Source: CAIYYX01 sp035530135 (GTDB lineage Bacteria > Pseudomonadota > Gammaproteobacteria > Burkholderiales > Rhodocyclaceae). Taken from it: DNA of 64,000 nt. Positions 55,018 to 63,602 of this stretch are shown piece after piece; the first letter of the stretch is position 1, and each line of letters opens with the position of its first letter. Location of the stretch: assembly GCA_035530135.1 (NCBI GenBank), contig DATKVJ010000088.1:1-64000 (forward strand). Reading direction: 5' to 3'. The position numbers and the translations under genes are program-made. A model generated the notes under the pieces. The model searched no databases. It saw only the letters and a program-made list of their open reading frames with translations, and was not told the origin of the DNA.

Positions 55018-55712
55018 TTCACCCGGGCGAGTTCGCTGCGCAGCGCCTTGATGACGCTGTCGTAGCGGTGGGCGTCACTCTCGCGTCCGGCGCCGAACAC
55101 CGCCGAGCCGGCGACGAAGGTGTCGGCACCGGCGCGCGCGATCTCGGCGATGTTGTCCACCTTGACGCCGCCATCGACCTCGAGCAGGATCTCGCGCCCG
55201 GTCGCGGCCTTGTGCGCAGCGATCTTCTGCCGCGCCTGTTTGAGCTTGTTCAAGGTCTCCGGAATGAATTTCTGGCCGCCGAAGCCGGGATTGACCGACA
55301 TCAGCAGCACGACGTCGAGCTTGTCCATGACGTGATCCATGAACACCAGGGGTGTGGCCGGATTGAAGACCAGGCCGGCCTTGCAGCCCGACTCGCGGAT
55401 CAGCGAGAGCGAACGGTCGATGTGCTCGGAGCCCTCCGGATGGAAGGTGATGACGTTGGCGCCGGCCCTGGCGAAATCGGGAATGATCCGATCGACGGGC
55501 TTCACCATCAGGTGCACGTCGATCACCGCCTCGGTCAGCGGCCTGATCGCCTCGCACACCAGCGGGCCGATGGTCAGGTTGGGGACGTAGTGGTTGTCCA
55601 TGACGTCGAAGTGGATCCAGTCGGCACCCGAAGCGATGACGTCGGTGATCTCTTCGCCCAGCTTGGCGAAATTGGCGGAGAGGATGCTCGGGGCGATTCT
55701 GAAACGGGACAT
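55014..55712 (-). CDS. rpe: Ribulose-phosphate 3-epimerase
   Basis: 232 residues, TIM barrel. RIAPSILSANFAKLGEE, HFDVMDNHYVPNLTIGP, VDVHLMV-like (VIDVHLMVKPVD), SVNPGFGGQKFIP and EVDGGVKVDNI are the metal and phosphate sites. It links ribulose and xylulose 5-phosphates. ATG 55712 fits the family start; longer frames run into apaG on the other strand. Confidence 0.96.
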   Translation of the reverse strand: MSRFRIAPSILSANFAKLGEEITDVIASGADWIHFDVMDNHYVPNLTIGPLVCEAIRPLTEAVIDVHLMVKPVDRIIPDFARAGANVITFHPEGSEHIDRSLSLIRESGCKAGLVFNPATPLVFMDHVMDKLDVVLLMSVNPGFGGQKFIPETLNKLKQARQKIAAHKAATGREILLEVDGGVKVDNIAEIARAGADTFVAGSAVFGAGRESDAHRYDSVIKALRSELARVK

Positions 55713-55841
55713 GGCGGCTTTCCTGGAGGCGATAGCCGCGATTTTATCGGCTTCCTGCGGCCCCCCCGGTAAATCTTTCTGATGCTTGATATAAGCTGCG
55801 GCGATCTTGCTATGACGCGGCTTTTCGTGTGCAATGGCGGC

Positions 55842-56225
55842 ATGGCCGAGAGCAAAAAATACGAGATAGGGGTCGATGTCGCCACGCAATACCTGGCCGA
55901 CCAGTCCGACCCGACCGCCGGGCGCTACGTCTTTGCCTATACGATAGGCATCAGCAACACCGGCACCGTCGCGGCCCAGCTGATCAGCCGGCACTGGGTG
56001 ATCACCGACGCCGAAGGCGGCGTCCAGGAAGTGCGCGGCTTGGGCGTGGTCGGCCATCAACCGCTCCTGGCACCCGGACAGCGCTTCGAATATACCAGCG
56101 GCTGCGCCCTGACCACGCCGGTGGGCACGATGAAGGGCAGCTACCAGATGGTGGCGGACGACGGCCTGCCCTTCGATGCGCCGATCGCCGAATTCGTGCT
56201 CTCGATGCCCAGGGTGCTGCACTAA
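55842..56225 (+). CDS. apaG: ApaG protein
   Basis: 127 residues, close to the 125 of E. coli. RYVFAYTIGISNTGTVAAQL, SRHWVITDAEGGVQEVRGLGVVG, PGQRFEYTSGCALTTPVGTMKGSYQM are family hallmarks of this small fibronectin-III-like fold. Its role is unsettled. ATG 55842 agrees with homologues; earlier ATGs add an unlikely tail. Divergent from rpe. Confidence 0.94.
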   Translation: MAESKKYEIGVDVATQYLADQSDPTAGRYVFAYTIGISNTGTVAAQLISRHWVITDAEGGVQEVRGLGVVGHQPLLAPGQRFEYTSGCALTTPVGTMKGSYQMVADDGLPFDAPIAEFVLSMPRVLH

Positions 56226-56242
56226 CATCGAGTAGGCAGAAT

Positions 56243-56310
56243 TTCGTCATTGCGATTGCCGCGGCCCCGTGGGCCTCTCCATGAACCCTCCATCAACCCG
56301 GTCATTGCGA
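56243..56310 (+). repeat. Dispersed repeat, left copy flanking the methyltransferase
   Basis: 68 bp that match 57001-57068 at 57 positions without gaps. It ends in GTCATTGCGA, and the following DNA to about 56360 forms an imperfect hairpin (GTCATTGCGAG...GCAGTGAC). Confidence 0.8.
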
Positions 56311-56392
56311 GCGCAGCGTGGCAATCCGACTGCCGCGGCCTGCGGCCGCGCAGTGACGACCGGAGGAAGTCCCTGCGGGACAGGCCGCATCC

Positions 56393-56989
56393 ATGTCCCT
56401 GAAGCATAGCTATACGCTGATCGCGCCCATCTACGACGCCCTGCTCGCCGGCGCGACGCGCTCGCCGCGGCGGAAGAGCCTGGCGCCGCTGGCCCCGCAC
56501 GCGCCGCTGCAGGTGCTGATCAACGGCGTCGGCACCGGCCTCGACCTGCCCCACCTGCCGCGACAGCACCGCTATGTAGGCCTCGATCTGACCGCGGCCA
56601 TGCTGCGCCGCGCGGTCGGACGCGAGGCGGGCCTGCATTTCCACCCGGTACGGGGCGACGCGCAGCGGCTGCCCTTCGCCGACGCGAGCTTCGACGCGGC
56701 GGTGCTGCACCTGATCCTGGCGGTTGTGCCGGAACCCGCGCGCTGCCTGGCGGAGACGGCGCGCGTGGTGAAGCGCGGCGGAGCTATCCTGGTGTTCGAC
56801 AAATTCCTGCGCCACGGCGAGCGCGGCTGGTGGAAGCGGGCGCTCAACCCGCTCACGCGCCGGGTCGCGACCCGTCTCGACGTGGTGTTCGAGGAAGTGC
56901 TGGCGGCTACGGACTCGCTGGCGCGCCTGCGCGACGAGCCGGCGCTGGCGGGCGGCTGGTTCCGGCTGATCGAATTGCGCAAGAACTAA
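56393..56989 (+). CDS. Class I SAM-dependent methyltransferase
   Basis: 198 residues. Begins YTLIAPIYDALLAG; motif I is altered to LINGVGTGLDLPHLP, with GLDLTAAML, GDAQRLPFADASFDAAVLHL and RVVKRGGAILVFDKFL. The family resembles UbiE/phospholipid N-methyltransferases, but the substrate is unknown. The gene is bounded by two copies of a 68-bp dispersed repeat. Confidence 0.82.
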   Translation: MSLKHSYTLIAPIYDALLAGATRSPRRKSLAPLAPHAPLQVLINGVGTGLDLPHLPRQHRYVGLDLTAAMLRRAVGREAGLHFHPVRGDAQRLPFADASFDAAVLHLILAVVPEPARCLAETARVVKRGGAILVFDKFLRHGERGWWKRALNPLTRRVATRLDVVFEEVLAATDSLARLRDEPALAGGWFRLIELRKN

Positions 56990-57000
56990 CCACCGATAAG

Positions 57001-57068
57001 TTCGTCAGCGCGATTGCCACGGCCCCGGCGGCCTTTCCATGAACCCACCGCCAAGCCCGTCATTGCGA
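57001..57068 (+). repeat. Dispersed repeat, right copy flanking the methyltransferase
   Basis: Partner of 56243-56310 (57 of 68 bases). It lies at the border between chromosomal genes and the phage-like element. Confidence 0.8.
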
Positions 57069-57257
57069 GGCCCGCTGGGCCGCGGCGCTCCGGTAATCGG
57101 CGTTAGGACGCGGTATCCCGCATGGTTGAGCGGTTCCGAAAATTTACATGGCTGGTGATACCCGCTTTTGTACCCGCTTTCCCGTTTCCTGCCTCATCGT
57201 AGCTTTGCCTTTCGATGCAATGTCACGGCGCGTTGCTCTGCGCCGTCCTGGCCTCGC
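57069..57257. other. Border region before the phage-like element
   Basis: No supported gene. It contains a short tandem (TACCCGCTTTT, then TACCCGCTTTC, about 57162-57184). This may be near one end of the element, but I cannot point to an attachment site. Confidence 0.35.
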
Positions 57258-58331
57258 TTATCCACCATACCCCGCGAAGTCAGGCAAATCAGCAAGCCCA
57301 GGCATCAACAGCACGGGCTCCGGCTGGAAAGCAGCGGGCGGCATAATCACAAGATCGGCTGTGGTTCCGTTCCCATCGAGACGATATGTGACCTCACTGA
57401 TGAGCCAGCTTGTTTGCTGTAGCTTGAGGCTTGGCAATGAGAGCGGAACCAAAGTATTAGGCGCCCATAGTTTCCCGCTGGCATCGCGCCAACTGTCGGT
57501 CGTGAGGTGCAATTGATTCGATCGCCCGATTCGGCGAGCCGCCTCCCAGTGCGCTCGCAGAACGCAGACATCACCGCCACTATCGCCATACTCAGCGATG
57601 ATGTCCATCTGGCGATGGCGTTTGACTCCCCGATCTGTTGCACTCCCAATTAGGTCGCCGCCATCGCCTACATCGCCCAAAACAGCCATAGACTGAAGAA
57701 ACGCATCATATTTTGAGTAGCGCTGATCCATTGAATAATTAATATCCGCCTGCTGGATATTTTGGCCTTCGACAAAGCCGCTCGCTGCGAACACTGTTCC
57801 CACCCGTGTCAAGAATAAGTTGCCGTCCGGCAGCTCGTAAGCCAGCAGCCCACGAAATCGGCAGATTCGCTCAATGACTTCATAGGGGGTCTCGCCTCGA
57901 ATTAGATTGAGCTGCGGAATCGTCGGACCCACATCGACCACCGTGGCGCTCACCGCGATTCCATAGGGCTTTGCGAGGTTCTGCGCGATCTGGAGCGCCG
58001 ATGAGCCGCTGATCTGCCCATTCGGCCACTCGGCAGAACAGTCGACGAGGTCTTGGCACTTGCCGCGACCCCTCACCCCGATCATATGCGACGTCGGGGT
58101 AATGCTCGGGTGGAATTGATCCACATAGCCAGTTATCACCAGGTCGCCACCGATCGAGACCACGCAAGGGTCCCCCGGTTGCACAACGAGTGCCGATGCT
58201 TCGCCCGGAAATCGCTCGGTCAGCGACAGATCAAAGTCGGATGGGCAGCGCTCGATCCCGCGCGTTACGCGGATCGAGTCCCAGCCGGAAATGGACCGGC
58301 CGCCGATGGTCAGAGTAAGGTCGTCGCTCAT
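57258..58331 (-). CDS. Phage baseplate hub protein, Mu gp44 (P) family
   Basis: 357 residues. DLTLTIGGRSISGWDSIRVTRGIERCPSDFDL, VVSIGGDLVITGYVD, GVRGRGKCQDLVDCSAEWPNGQ and GETPYEVIERICRFRGLLAYELPDG align in order with the Mu gp44 / P2 gpD hub that sits at the tail tip. Full-length for the family. No other tail gene is near it: the neighbours upstream are a coiled-coil protein and a packaging-like protein, with chromosomal genes on the other side. ATG overlaps the upstream stop (ATGA). Confidence 0.88.
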   Translation of the reverse strand: MSDDLTLTIGGRSISGWDSIRVTRGIERCPSDFDLSLTERFPGEASALVVQPGDPCVVSIGGDLVITGYVDQFHPSITPTSHMIGVRGRGKCQDLVDCSAEWPNGQISGSSALQIAQNLAKPYGIAVSATVVDVGPTIPQLNLIRGETPYEVIERICRFRGLLAYELPDGNLFLTRVGTVFAASGFVEGQNIQQADINYSMDQRYSKYDAFLQSMAVLGDVGDGGDLIGSATDRGVKRHRQMDIIAEYGDSGGDVCVLRAHWEAARRIGRSNQLHLTTDSWRDASGKLWAPNTLVPLSLPSLKLQQTSWLISEVTYRLDGNGTTADLVIMPPAAFQPEPVLLMPGLADLPDFAGYGG

Positions 58332-59401
58332 ACCCGCCCCCGCTCGGTCAATTCATTTGCCTCATCGATCAGACTCTTCCGGGAGAAGTCTCTGCCGTCT
58401 GAGGCCTCACCAGGCAGCAAGTTCCCATTGTGATTCGTCCCTCTCGCCGCCGATCGGCTCGATGCATGCACGCCGGCCGGATCGGGAGACCACTGAGCGC
58501 CCGTAGTAACCTGGTGATCGACCACCCCCAGCGCCTCCGCCATCGGCATATTGGCGAAGTCTGCACCGGCTACACCTGCGGCCGAATTTCCTTCAAGTGC
58601 TCGCTGCGCACGCATAGCATTCGGCTGCTGCACCGGCAGCGCCGGCCCCGTACGGATTTCATACCCGTGGTCGGTTGCCGGCGGGATCGGGCGCTCGGCG
58701 TGCTTGGACAGCTGAAGCATGGCATTCTTGACCGGCAGCAGCGCATCGTGGAGCGCTTTGGCCGCGGGGTCGTTCCGCCAGGTCTGCAACTGGTCCTCAA
58801 CTTTACCGTCGACAAACATCCGGTAGGTTTGGAGAAAGGGATGCTGCCAGCTTGCTGGATTCGGTATCATCACGTCGCCCAGCGCCCGACCGAGTTCACG
58901 GTCAGGCAGCGTATTGTTCAGAGCGTGAGCCCGCAGCAGCACGGCCAGCAGCGGTTTTGCAGCTTCGGCAATCTCGGCGGAAATGGTCTGCACAAGATCG
59001 GTCGTGAGGTTGTTGGCAGCATCGCGCAGCGCATCCCGCGCCTGCGAAACGTCCAGGTCACTCTCCAGCGCCTTCGCTTTGAGCGCTTTGCCGATTCGCT
59101 CCAGCCGACCGACGCGTTGCCGCTTCTCTTCCGCGACTTCGCCGAACTTGATCGCCTCACGTTCCAGCTTTTTCGCCGCCGGCTCATCATCGGCGAGGGC
59201 CATCGTAGCTTCGGCTTTCGCCAGGACGTCGGCCGCAACCTCGAATTCGGCGCGGGCGGTTTCGATGTCCTTAATGTTCCTGGTGATGGCATCGGCGATC
59301 TTTGGACCGGCACCCAGGGCAGCTTCAGCCGCTGCCATGGCCGCGATAACGTCGGTGGGAAGCGCCAGAGTGTGTAAAGTGGTTTTGTATTTCGTGGTCA
59401 T
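58328..59401 (-). CDS. Long coiled-coil phage-element protein of unknown function
   Basis: 357 residues. Residues 40-150 are charged and alanine-rich with strong heptad character (ARAEFEVAADVLAKAEATMALADDE). A middle region (PNPASWQHPFLQTYRMFVDGKVEDQL) looks globular, and the C-terminal 80 residues are low-complexity. Coupled by ATGA to genes on both sides. I recognise no family. A structural, scaffold or tape-measure-like role is possible, but there is no direct evidence. Confidence 0.6.
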   Translation of the reverse strand: MTTKYKTTLHTLALPTDVIAAMAAAEAALGAGPKIADAITRNIKDIETARAEFEVAADVLAKAEATMALADDEPAAKKLEREAIKFGEVAEEKRQRVGRLERIGKALKAKALESDLDVSQARDALRDAANNLTTDLVQTISAEIAEAAKPLLAVLLRAHALNNTLPDRELGRALGDVMIPNPASWQHPFLQTYRMFVDGKVEDQLQTWRNDPAAKALHDALLPVKNAMLQLSKHAERPIPPATDHGYEIRTGPALPVQQPNAMRAQRALEGNSAAGVAGADFANMPMAEALGVVDHQVTTGAQWSPDPAGVHASSRSAARGTNHNGNLLPGEASDGRDFSRKSLIDEANELTERGRV

Positions 59402-59643
59402 GATGAAAACTCCATGTTGTGGCCCGTGGGCCGTGATTGCGGCGATGCCGCGAGAAGTGGCCGAAGACGCTCGCGGTTGCGGGCGAATAAGACCGATTTG
59501 GTTGATACGAACTCAAAGCCGCAGACTGCAATGATCTGCAGTGCAATGTCTGTGCAGTGATGGCAGACGCCTCTCTTTGCCTGACCGGAGGGTATGAAGC
59601 GATCGCCGCAGCATTCGCAGTAGCGGGCGGGTGTCTTGGTCAT
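59398..59643 (-). CDS. Small zinc-ribbon protein
   Basis: 81 residues. CECC near the start and CHHC about 17 residues later (YCECCGDRFIPSG, GVCHHC) form a treble-clef or ribbon site. The remainder is a short helical region. Such proteins are common in phage operons. Coupled upstream to the Nu1-like gene and downstream to the coiled-coil gene. Confidence 0.65.
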   Translation of the reverse strand: MTKTPARYCECCGDRFIPSGQAKRGVCHHCTDIALQIIAVCGFEFVSTKSVLFARNRERLRPLLAASPQSRPTGHNMEFSS

Positions 59644-60233
59644 TGCGATTGCTCCGAGACCTTACGCAGATCGTCGGCCGACATCTTCGCGGCATCGGCG
59701 AAGACCTGGCGCAATGCATCGCGCATCCTGACCTCGATACCGAAGGCATCGCCCGCCATCCCCGCGAATACCGGAGCCAACTGCGTGGGCAGGCCAAGCA
59801 CCGTATCGCGCAGCATCCGGCCGGCAGTAAATGCCATCGCCTCGACGCGCTGCCTATCCACCAGGTTGCCGCACGTCTTGGCTAGCTCGATTTCGGCTAG
59901 CTCCGCGAGCGCGCCCTCGCGCCGCGTCTTGTTGTCCCAATACTTCGGGGCGGTGCAGACGTCTGCAAACAGCGCGCGCTCATCATCCGAAGCGGCATCG
60001 GGCCTGACGTGGGCGGCGACATGCTTCTCGACGCGGGCTGCGGCGTGGTGTTGCCGCATGTACTCCTTGCCAGGATCTCCAGTGCGCCGAAGTGCGGCCA
60101 ATGTCATGTCGACATCGATCAGCTTCTGATCCGAACTCAGCACCAGGCGACCTTGATGTCCAAGCTTTGTAACGTAGCTGGCGCTCCACCCCTGTTGAGC
60201 TGCAAAGGCTGACCGCTTCAGAAATTCACCCAT
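59640..60233 (-). CDS. Nu1-like small terminase / DNA-packaging protein
   Basis: 197 residues. The N-terminal winged-helix segment SAFAAQQGWSASYVTKLGHQGRLVLSSDQ is typical of Nu1-type phage packaging proteins that bind cos or pac. A helical C-terminal half follows (AELAEIELAKTCGNLVDRQRVEAM is the familiar hinge). No large terminase gene is seen in the window. It heads a four-gene overlapping operon ending with the gp44-like gene. Confidence 0.72.
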   Translation of the reverse strand: MGEFLKRSAFAAQQGWSASYVTKLGHQGRLVLSSDQKLIDVDMTLAALRRTGDPGKEYMRQHHAAARVEKHVAAHVRPDAASDDERALFADVCTAPKYWDNKTRREGALAELAEIELAKTCGNLVDRQRVEAMAFTAGRMLRDTVLGLPTQLAPVFAGMAGDAFGIEVRMRDALRQVFADAAKMSADDLRKVSEQSQ

Positions 60234-60528
60234 GGTTTAACCTTTCACCCATTTTTAACCTCGCCAGAAATCCAACCGCTAGAAAATGATCGAGGCGCGC
60301 AATGCCCGCATCTTGAAACGACCCAGGAAGGACCCGCCGCAAACCGTCTGCCACTGGTGGCGCCAGAGCCACAGCCCCACCACCTATCGAAAAAGTCGAA
60401 TAACTCGAATAACCCGGTGATTCGACTTTTTCGACTTTTTCGATCCTCGACAGGGTTACGGGCGCAAGCGTCTGATATAAGAAAGAAAAGAATTCTCTAG
60501 ATGATTCTTTGGCGAATAACTCGATCAT
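60226..60528 (-). CDS. Doubtful ORF between helicase and packaging genes
   Basis: 100 codons starting MIELFAKESSREFFSFLYQ. Its middle (RIEKVEKVESP...YSSYSTFSIG) is coded by the arms of a perfect inverted repeat. It overlaps the Nu1-like start by 8 bases. Only weak support; the DNA structure may be the relevant feature. Confidence 0.3.
   Translation of the reverse strand: MIELFAKESSREFFSFLYQTLAPVTLSRIEKVEKVESPGYSSYSTFSIGGGAVALAPPVADGLRRVLPGSFQDAGIARLDHFLAVGFLARLKMGERLNHG
60387..60434. repeat. 15-bp perfect inverted repeat
   Basis: TCGAAAAAGTCGAAT (60387-60401) and ATTCGACTTTTTCGA (60420-60434) are exact reverse complements, with an 18-nt loop. Inside, TCGAATAACTCGAATAAC is a short direct repeat, and TTTTTCGAC is repeated to the right. 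Could be an operator, an origin, or a terminator between the two operons. Confidence 0.85.
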
Positions 60529-60538
60529 GTCGAAGATC

Positions 60539-62116
60539 TCATGACGTAAGGCACCTCGGATTGATGCGATACCAGATAGAGGGCGGTGCGCCCTTGTTCG
60601 GTTCTTTGAACTCTCGCAATACATCACGCTCGATCAGGCGTTGTGCAGCAGCCGTCAGCCTGGCGACGTTGCGGAACCGTCCCTCCATAGCCTTCTGACA
60701 GGTCGAACGTCTGAACGATGACAAACCACCGGCACGCGCCCAGCGCAGCATGGCCATGGCGTCGGCGTCTGCGACATCGGCGCCGAGTAGGCCAAAGGCT
60801 TCCTGTGCATGCGGAATCAGTAGCTGGGCGATCTGAACCGCTCTAGTCACTGCCGCTTGGCTGATACTCCCGGCATCAAGTCCGCCTTCGGCTAGCTCGA
60901 TAAGGCCGGCTATGCGCGCTGCCGCGCCTGGTAGTTTGCTGCTCCAGTCGCTGACGCTCTCCAGCTTCCCGCCTTCGCCCTGGTGGCGCTCGATCTCCTC
61001 GGCGAAGTCAAGCCAGCACTCCCGCGCGGGATCGGTGAAAGGCAGCACGCGCGACTTGCCGGGCAACAGCGGCCGGCCTTCAAGCAAGCGTCGCAACCCG
61101 GCCTCATAGGCATCGAGCACGGCCTCAGGGATCGGCGCGCGCCGGCGCACGTCGCGCCGCCCGACGTTGCTCTCGGGCATGGCGTAGAGAAAGCGGGCCA
61201 GCAGCCCGGAATCGCGGAAGCGTCGGCCGCTCGCTACGTCCGCCATGATGCCCGGCTGCAGGGCCAGGCCGAAGCTCAGCGCCGGCCGTTCCAGGTAGGC
61301 TTCGCGATCCGCTCTATCGACGCGCACCGGACTGCCGGCATGGGCCTGCAGGAACACGTCCAAAGAGGCTTTGCCGCCGCTATACAGTCCCGCCATGACG
61401 AGAAAGATGCCCGCCTCATCTGTCAGCACCGCCATGCGCTCGCCGTGCTTCACCAGGAGCGCCTGCAGCGTTTCTGCCGTTACGTCGCCGGTAAAGAGTT
61501 TGGGTGCATAGATGTCCTCGGGCATCTCCTCTTTCTCGCGCTGGATTTCCGCGCTCAACTTCCGGCGCGCCGCCTCGCTCTCGGCGTTCGCTGCATCACG
61601 CGTCAGCTTGTCGATACGGCGCAAGGCCACCGCACGGGCTGAGGAGATTCGCGCAATCTCGGAGCGCAACCGATCGCGCTCCAACTTCTCCCAGCGCATA
61701 AGGGGCGCCCCCAGGGCATTGATGACGGCCGTCTTGCGCGCCCCGCTCGGCATCGCGGTCAGCGTCCAAAGAGCCAGCGGCTCGGTGTATTCGTCGCCGT
61801 CGCCATACGGCTGCACCTCGAAGCGGCGCTGCAGCACTGTAGCCAGGACCGACAGCGCCAGCATGGTAGCCATGGCCACCGGCGTTTGGGTGCTATCCGC
61901 CACCGCCGCCGCCATGTCGCCCGCCCAGCTCGGCAACAAGCTGCAGGGGATGTCAGGCACGCGCATCGTGCCCGGCAGCATGGGGTCGGGCCAGTTCGTA
62001 TCAGGCTGCGCCGGTGCCTCGCCCCCAATAACCGGCTGCGCCTTCTCGATGACAGCGCGCACCGCGCTCTTACCCTTGCTTTGGTACAGATCGTTCATGT
62101 CAGTAAGACCGCTCAC
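60539..62116 (-). CDS. DUF3987 helicase-like protein
   Basis: 525 residues. An ATPase domain of the DUF3987 group found next to primases on phages and islands. The P-loop is unusual, MPSGARKTAVINAL (around residue 113), lacking the first Gly. A Lys/Arg/Glu-rich coiled stretch follows, then the characteristic KLFTGDVTAETLQALLVKHGE and DEAGIFLVMAGLYSGG. GTG 62116 has AAGGA upstream and overlaps the primase stop (GTGA). Likely unwinds DNA for element replication. Confidence 0.83.
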   Translation of the reverse strand: MSGLTDMNDLYQSKGKSAVRAVIEKAQPVIGGEAPAQPDTNWPDPMLPGTMRVPDIPCSLLPSWAGDMAAAVADSTQTPVAMATMLALSVLATVLQRRFEVQPYGDGDEYTEPLALWTLTAMPSGARKTAVINALGAPLMRWEKLERDRLRSEIARISSARAVALRRIDKLTRDAANAESEAARRKLSAEIQREKEEMPEDIYAPKLFTGDVTAETLQALLVKHGERMAVLTDEAGIFLVMAGLYSGGKASLDVFLQAHAGSPVRVDRADREAYLERPALSFGLALQPGIMADVASGRRFRDSGLLARFLYAMPESNVGRRDVRRRAPIPEAVLDAYEAGLRRLLEGRPLLPGKSRVLPFTDPARECWLDFAEEIERHQGEGGKLESVSDWSSKLPGAAARIAGLIELAEGGLDAGSISQAAVTRAVQIAQLLIPHAQEAFGLLGADVADADAMAMLRWARAGGLSSFRRSTCQKAMEGRFRNVARLTAAAQRLIERDVLREFKEPNKGAPPSIWYRINPRCLTS

Positions 62117-62943
62117 CTGGCGTCCTTCTCGAAGTTTGGCACGGCCACCAGGCCGCGAACTGCGCGGGCTGCTTCGATTGCTCTGGAGAGCCCTGGATTG
62201 CCCGGCGTGGCGATGTCGTTATCAGCGCAGAGGATCAAGCGAATCTGTGGGAATTTCCGGCGTAAGGCCTGCGCCACTGGCAGCAGGTTGCCGGCGTCGA
62301 AAGCGCAGGCCGTGGCATGGCCGGTGGCCTCGAAGACGCTTGCCGCCGTGGCATAGCCTTCGACTACGCACAAAGCGTCGCGAACCGTCCCGATCGCGAG
62401 GTAACCGCCGCGCTTGCGGCCACCCGTCAGGAAGCGTTTGTCGCCGTCCTCACTGACAAACTGCAAGGTCCACAACACGCCGTCCGCATCGCGCACCGGT
62501 ATCACCAGTTGGCTGCGCAGCAAGCGAAGGCCATAGGCATTGACCCCCTTGCGCTGCAGATAGGCATGCGCGTTCGTCGCCGGCTTGGCCGCCTTCCACA
62601 ACTTCGCCGCGCGGCGTGCCGCTTCTGCCTGGCGCAATCGTTCGTCTGCCTCTTTCGCCTGGCGCGCAGCGTCCAAGCGCCGCCGCCATTCGGCCCGTTC
62701 GCTTGCGCTCAGCTCGCGCGAGGCCTCGGCGCGCCAGTCCTGCCAGCCCAGGCCGTCGCGAAAATTTTGAAAGCCACCAGCGACGAGGCCATCGAGATGC
62801 AGCAAGTAGGAGCCATCCTTGCGGCCGCCCTTGCCGCCTTCCACGGCGCAGCGATGCAAACATCCGTCCGCCAGCACGCCGTCATCAATGCGTAGCCCGC
62901 GATTGGCCGCGGCAGAGCGAAACTTCTCCAGGGAATCGCTCAC
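62113..62943 (-). CDS. Toprim-domain primase
   Basis: 276 residues. An N-terminal zinc-less binding region (GVLADGCLHRCAVEGGKGGRKDGSYLLHLDG) is followed by a coiled linker and a Toprim domain (VVEGYATAASVFEATGH, LILCADNDIATPGNPGLSRA). The protein ends soon after the Toprim core. GTG 62943 has AAGGAGG six bases ahead and overlaps the upstream stop. Its Toprim half is clearly related to that of the primase-helicase at 189-2339, but the helicase is a separate gene here. Confidence 0.85.
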   Translation of the reverse strand: MSDSLEKFRSAAANRGLRIDDGVLADGCLHRCAVEGGKGGRKDGSYLLHLDGLVAGGFQNFRDGLGWQDWRAEASRELSASERAEWRRRLDAARQAKEADERLRQAEAARRAAKLWKAAKPATNAHAYLQRKGVNAYGLRLLRSQLVIPVRDADGVLWTLQFVSEDGDKRFLTGGRKRGGYLAIGTVRDALCVVEGYATAASVFEATGHATACAFDAGNLLPVAQALRRKFPQIRLILCADNDIATPGNPGLSRAIEAARAVRGLVAVPNFEKDAR

Positions 62944-63263
62944 TGCCGCGCCTCCTTGCCGTCCACAAAGGCTTCGATAGCAACCAGCAGCGCTTCGCGC
63001 GCGTCCCCGCCACTTCGATGCTTGGCGACACAGGCACCACACAGGGAATACTGAAGGGCTATTGGGATCAGAGCGTCGGCAGAGAAGAGCCGGATGCATT
63101 TGCGCCGTTTCCGCACGGCCGAGAAGGGCCTGCGGCATCCGGGACAGATCGCATTGGGGCTGCCTACATGGATATAGTCGCGCACCTCAGAGAAGGCCGG
63201 CAGAACGTCGCCGACGGCTTTGCCTGCCGGTAGCTCGATCAGGTTGTGCAGGTACGGTCGCAT
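62940..63263 (-). CDS. Small zinc-binding protein of the replication operon
   Basis: 107 residues starting MRPYLHNLIELPAGKAVGD. CPGCRRPFSAVRKRRKCIRLF and CGACVAKH give a four-Cys zinc site. The last 25 residues are helical. Overlaps the primase start by 4 bases, so it probably assists replication. Family unknown to me. Confidence 0.65.
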   Translation of the reverse strand: MRPYLHNLIELPAGKAVGDVLPAFSEVRDYIHVGSPNAICPGCRRPFSAVRKRRKCIRLFSADALIPIALQYSLCGACVAKHRSGGDAREALLVAIEAFVDGKEARQ

Positions 63264-63270
63264 CGGTGCC

Positions 63271-63531
63271 TCAACCCTTACGGGCGGCAACCAGACGGTT
63301 GACCAGTTCCCTGATGTCGTCGTCGCCCCTGCCGGCGACACGGGCCGCCACCACCTGCTGATACTCGTGTCGAGGCCAGGCCACGGCGCGGGCGCCGATG
63401 CGGATCGGCGGGGGGAACACTCCACGGGAAACGTCAAGGTAGATTGCGGACCGGCGCTTGCCGGTGGCCGCCTCAACCGCGGGGCGGCGGTCGAGGGTGA
63501 TGTCGTGCTGGGGATACTTCTGATTCGCCAT
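63271..63531 (-). CDS. AlpA-family transcriptional regulator
   Basis: 86 residues. RRPAVEAATGKRRSAIYLDVSRGVFPPPIRIGARAVAWPRHEYQQ is the short winged-helix of the AlpA group, which controls excision genes and satellite operons. ATG 63531 has AAAGGAGC ahead. First gene of the run alpA - zinc protein - primase - helicase. Confidence 0.85.
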   Translation of the reverse strand: MANQKYPQHDITLDRRPAVEAATGKRRSAIYLDVSRGVFPPPIRIGARAVAWPRHEYQQVVAARVAGRGDDDIRELVNRLVAARKG

Positions 63532-63602
63532 GGATTGCTCCTTTAGGAGACGTTCCCGGCCGTTCCGGGAACTCATGGCGCATTATTGGATTTCGACGGA
63601 AG

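Noticed and set aside
62940..63476. Longer frame for the zinc protein
   Set aside because: The upstream part overlaps the alpA gene; ATG 63263 gives a compact gene with tight spacing.
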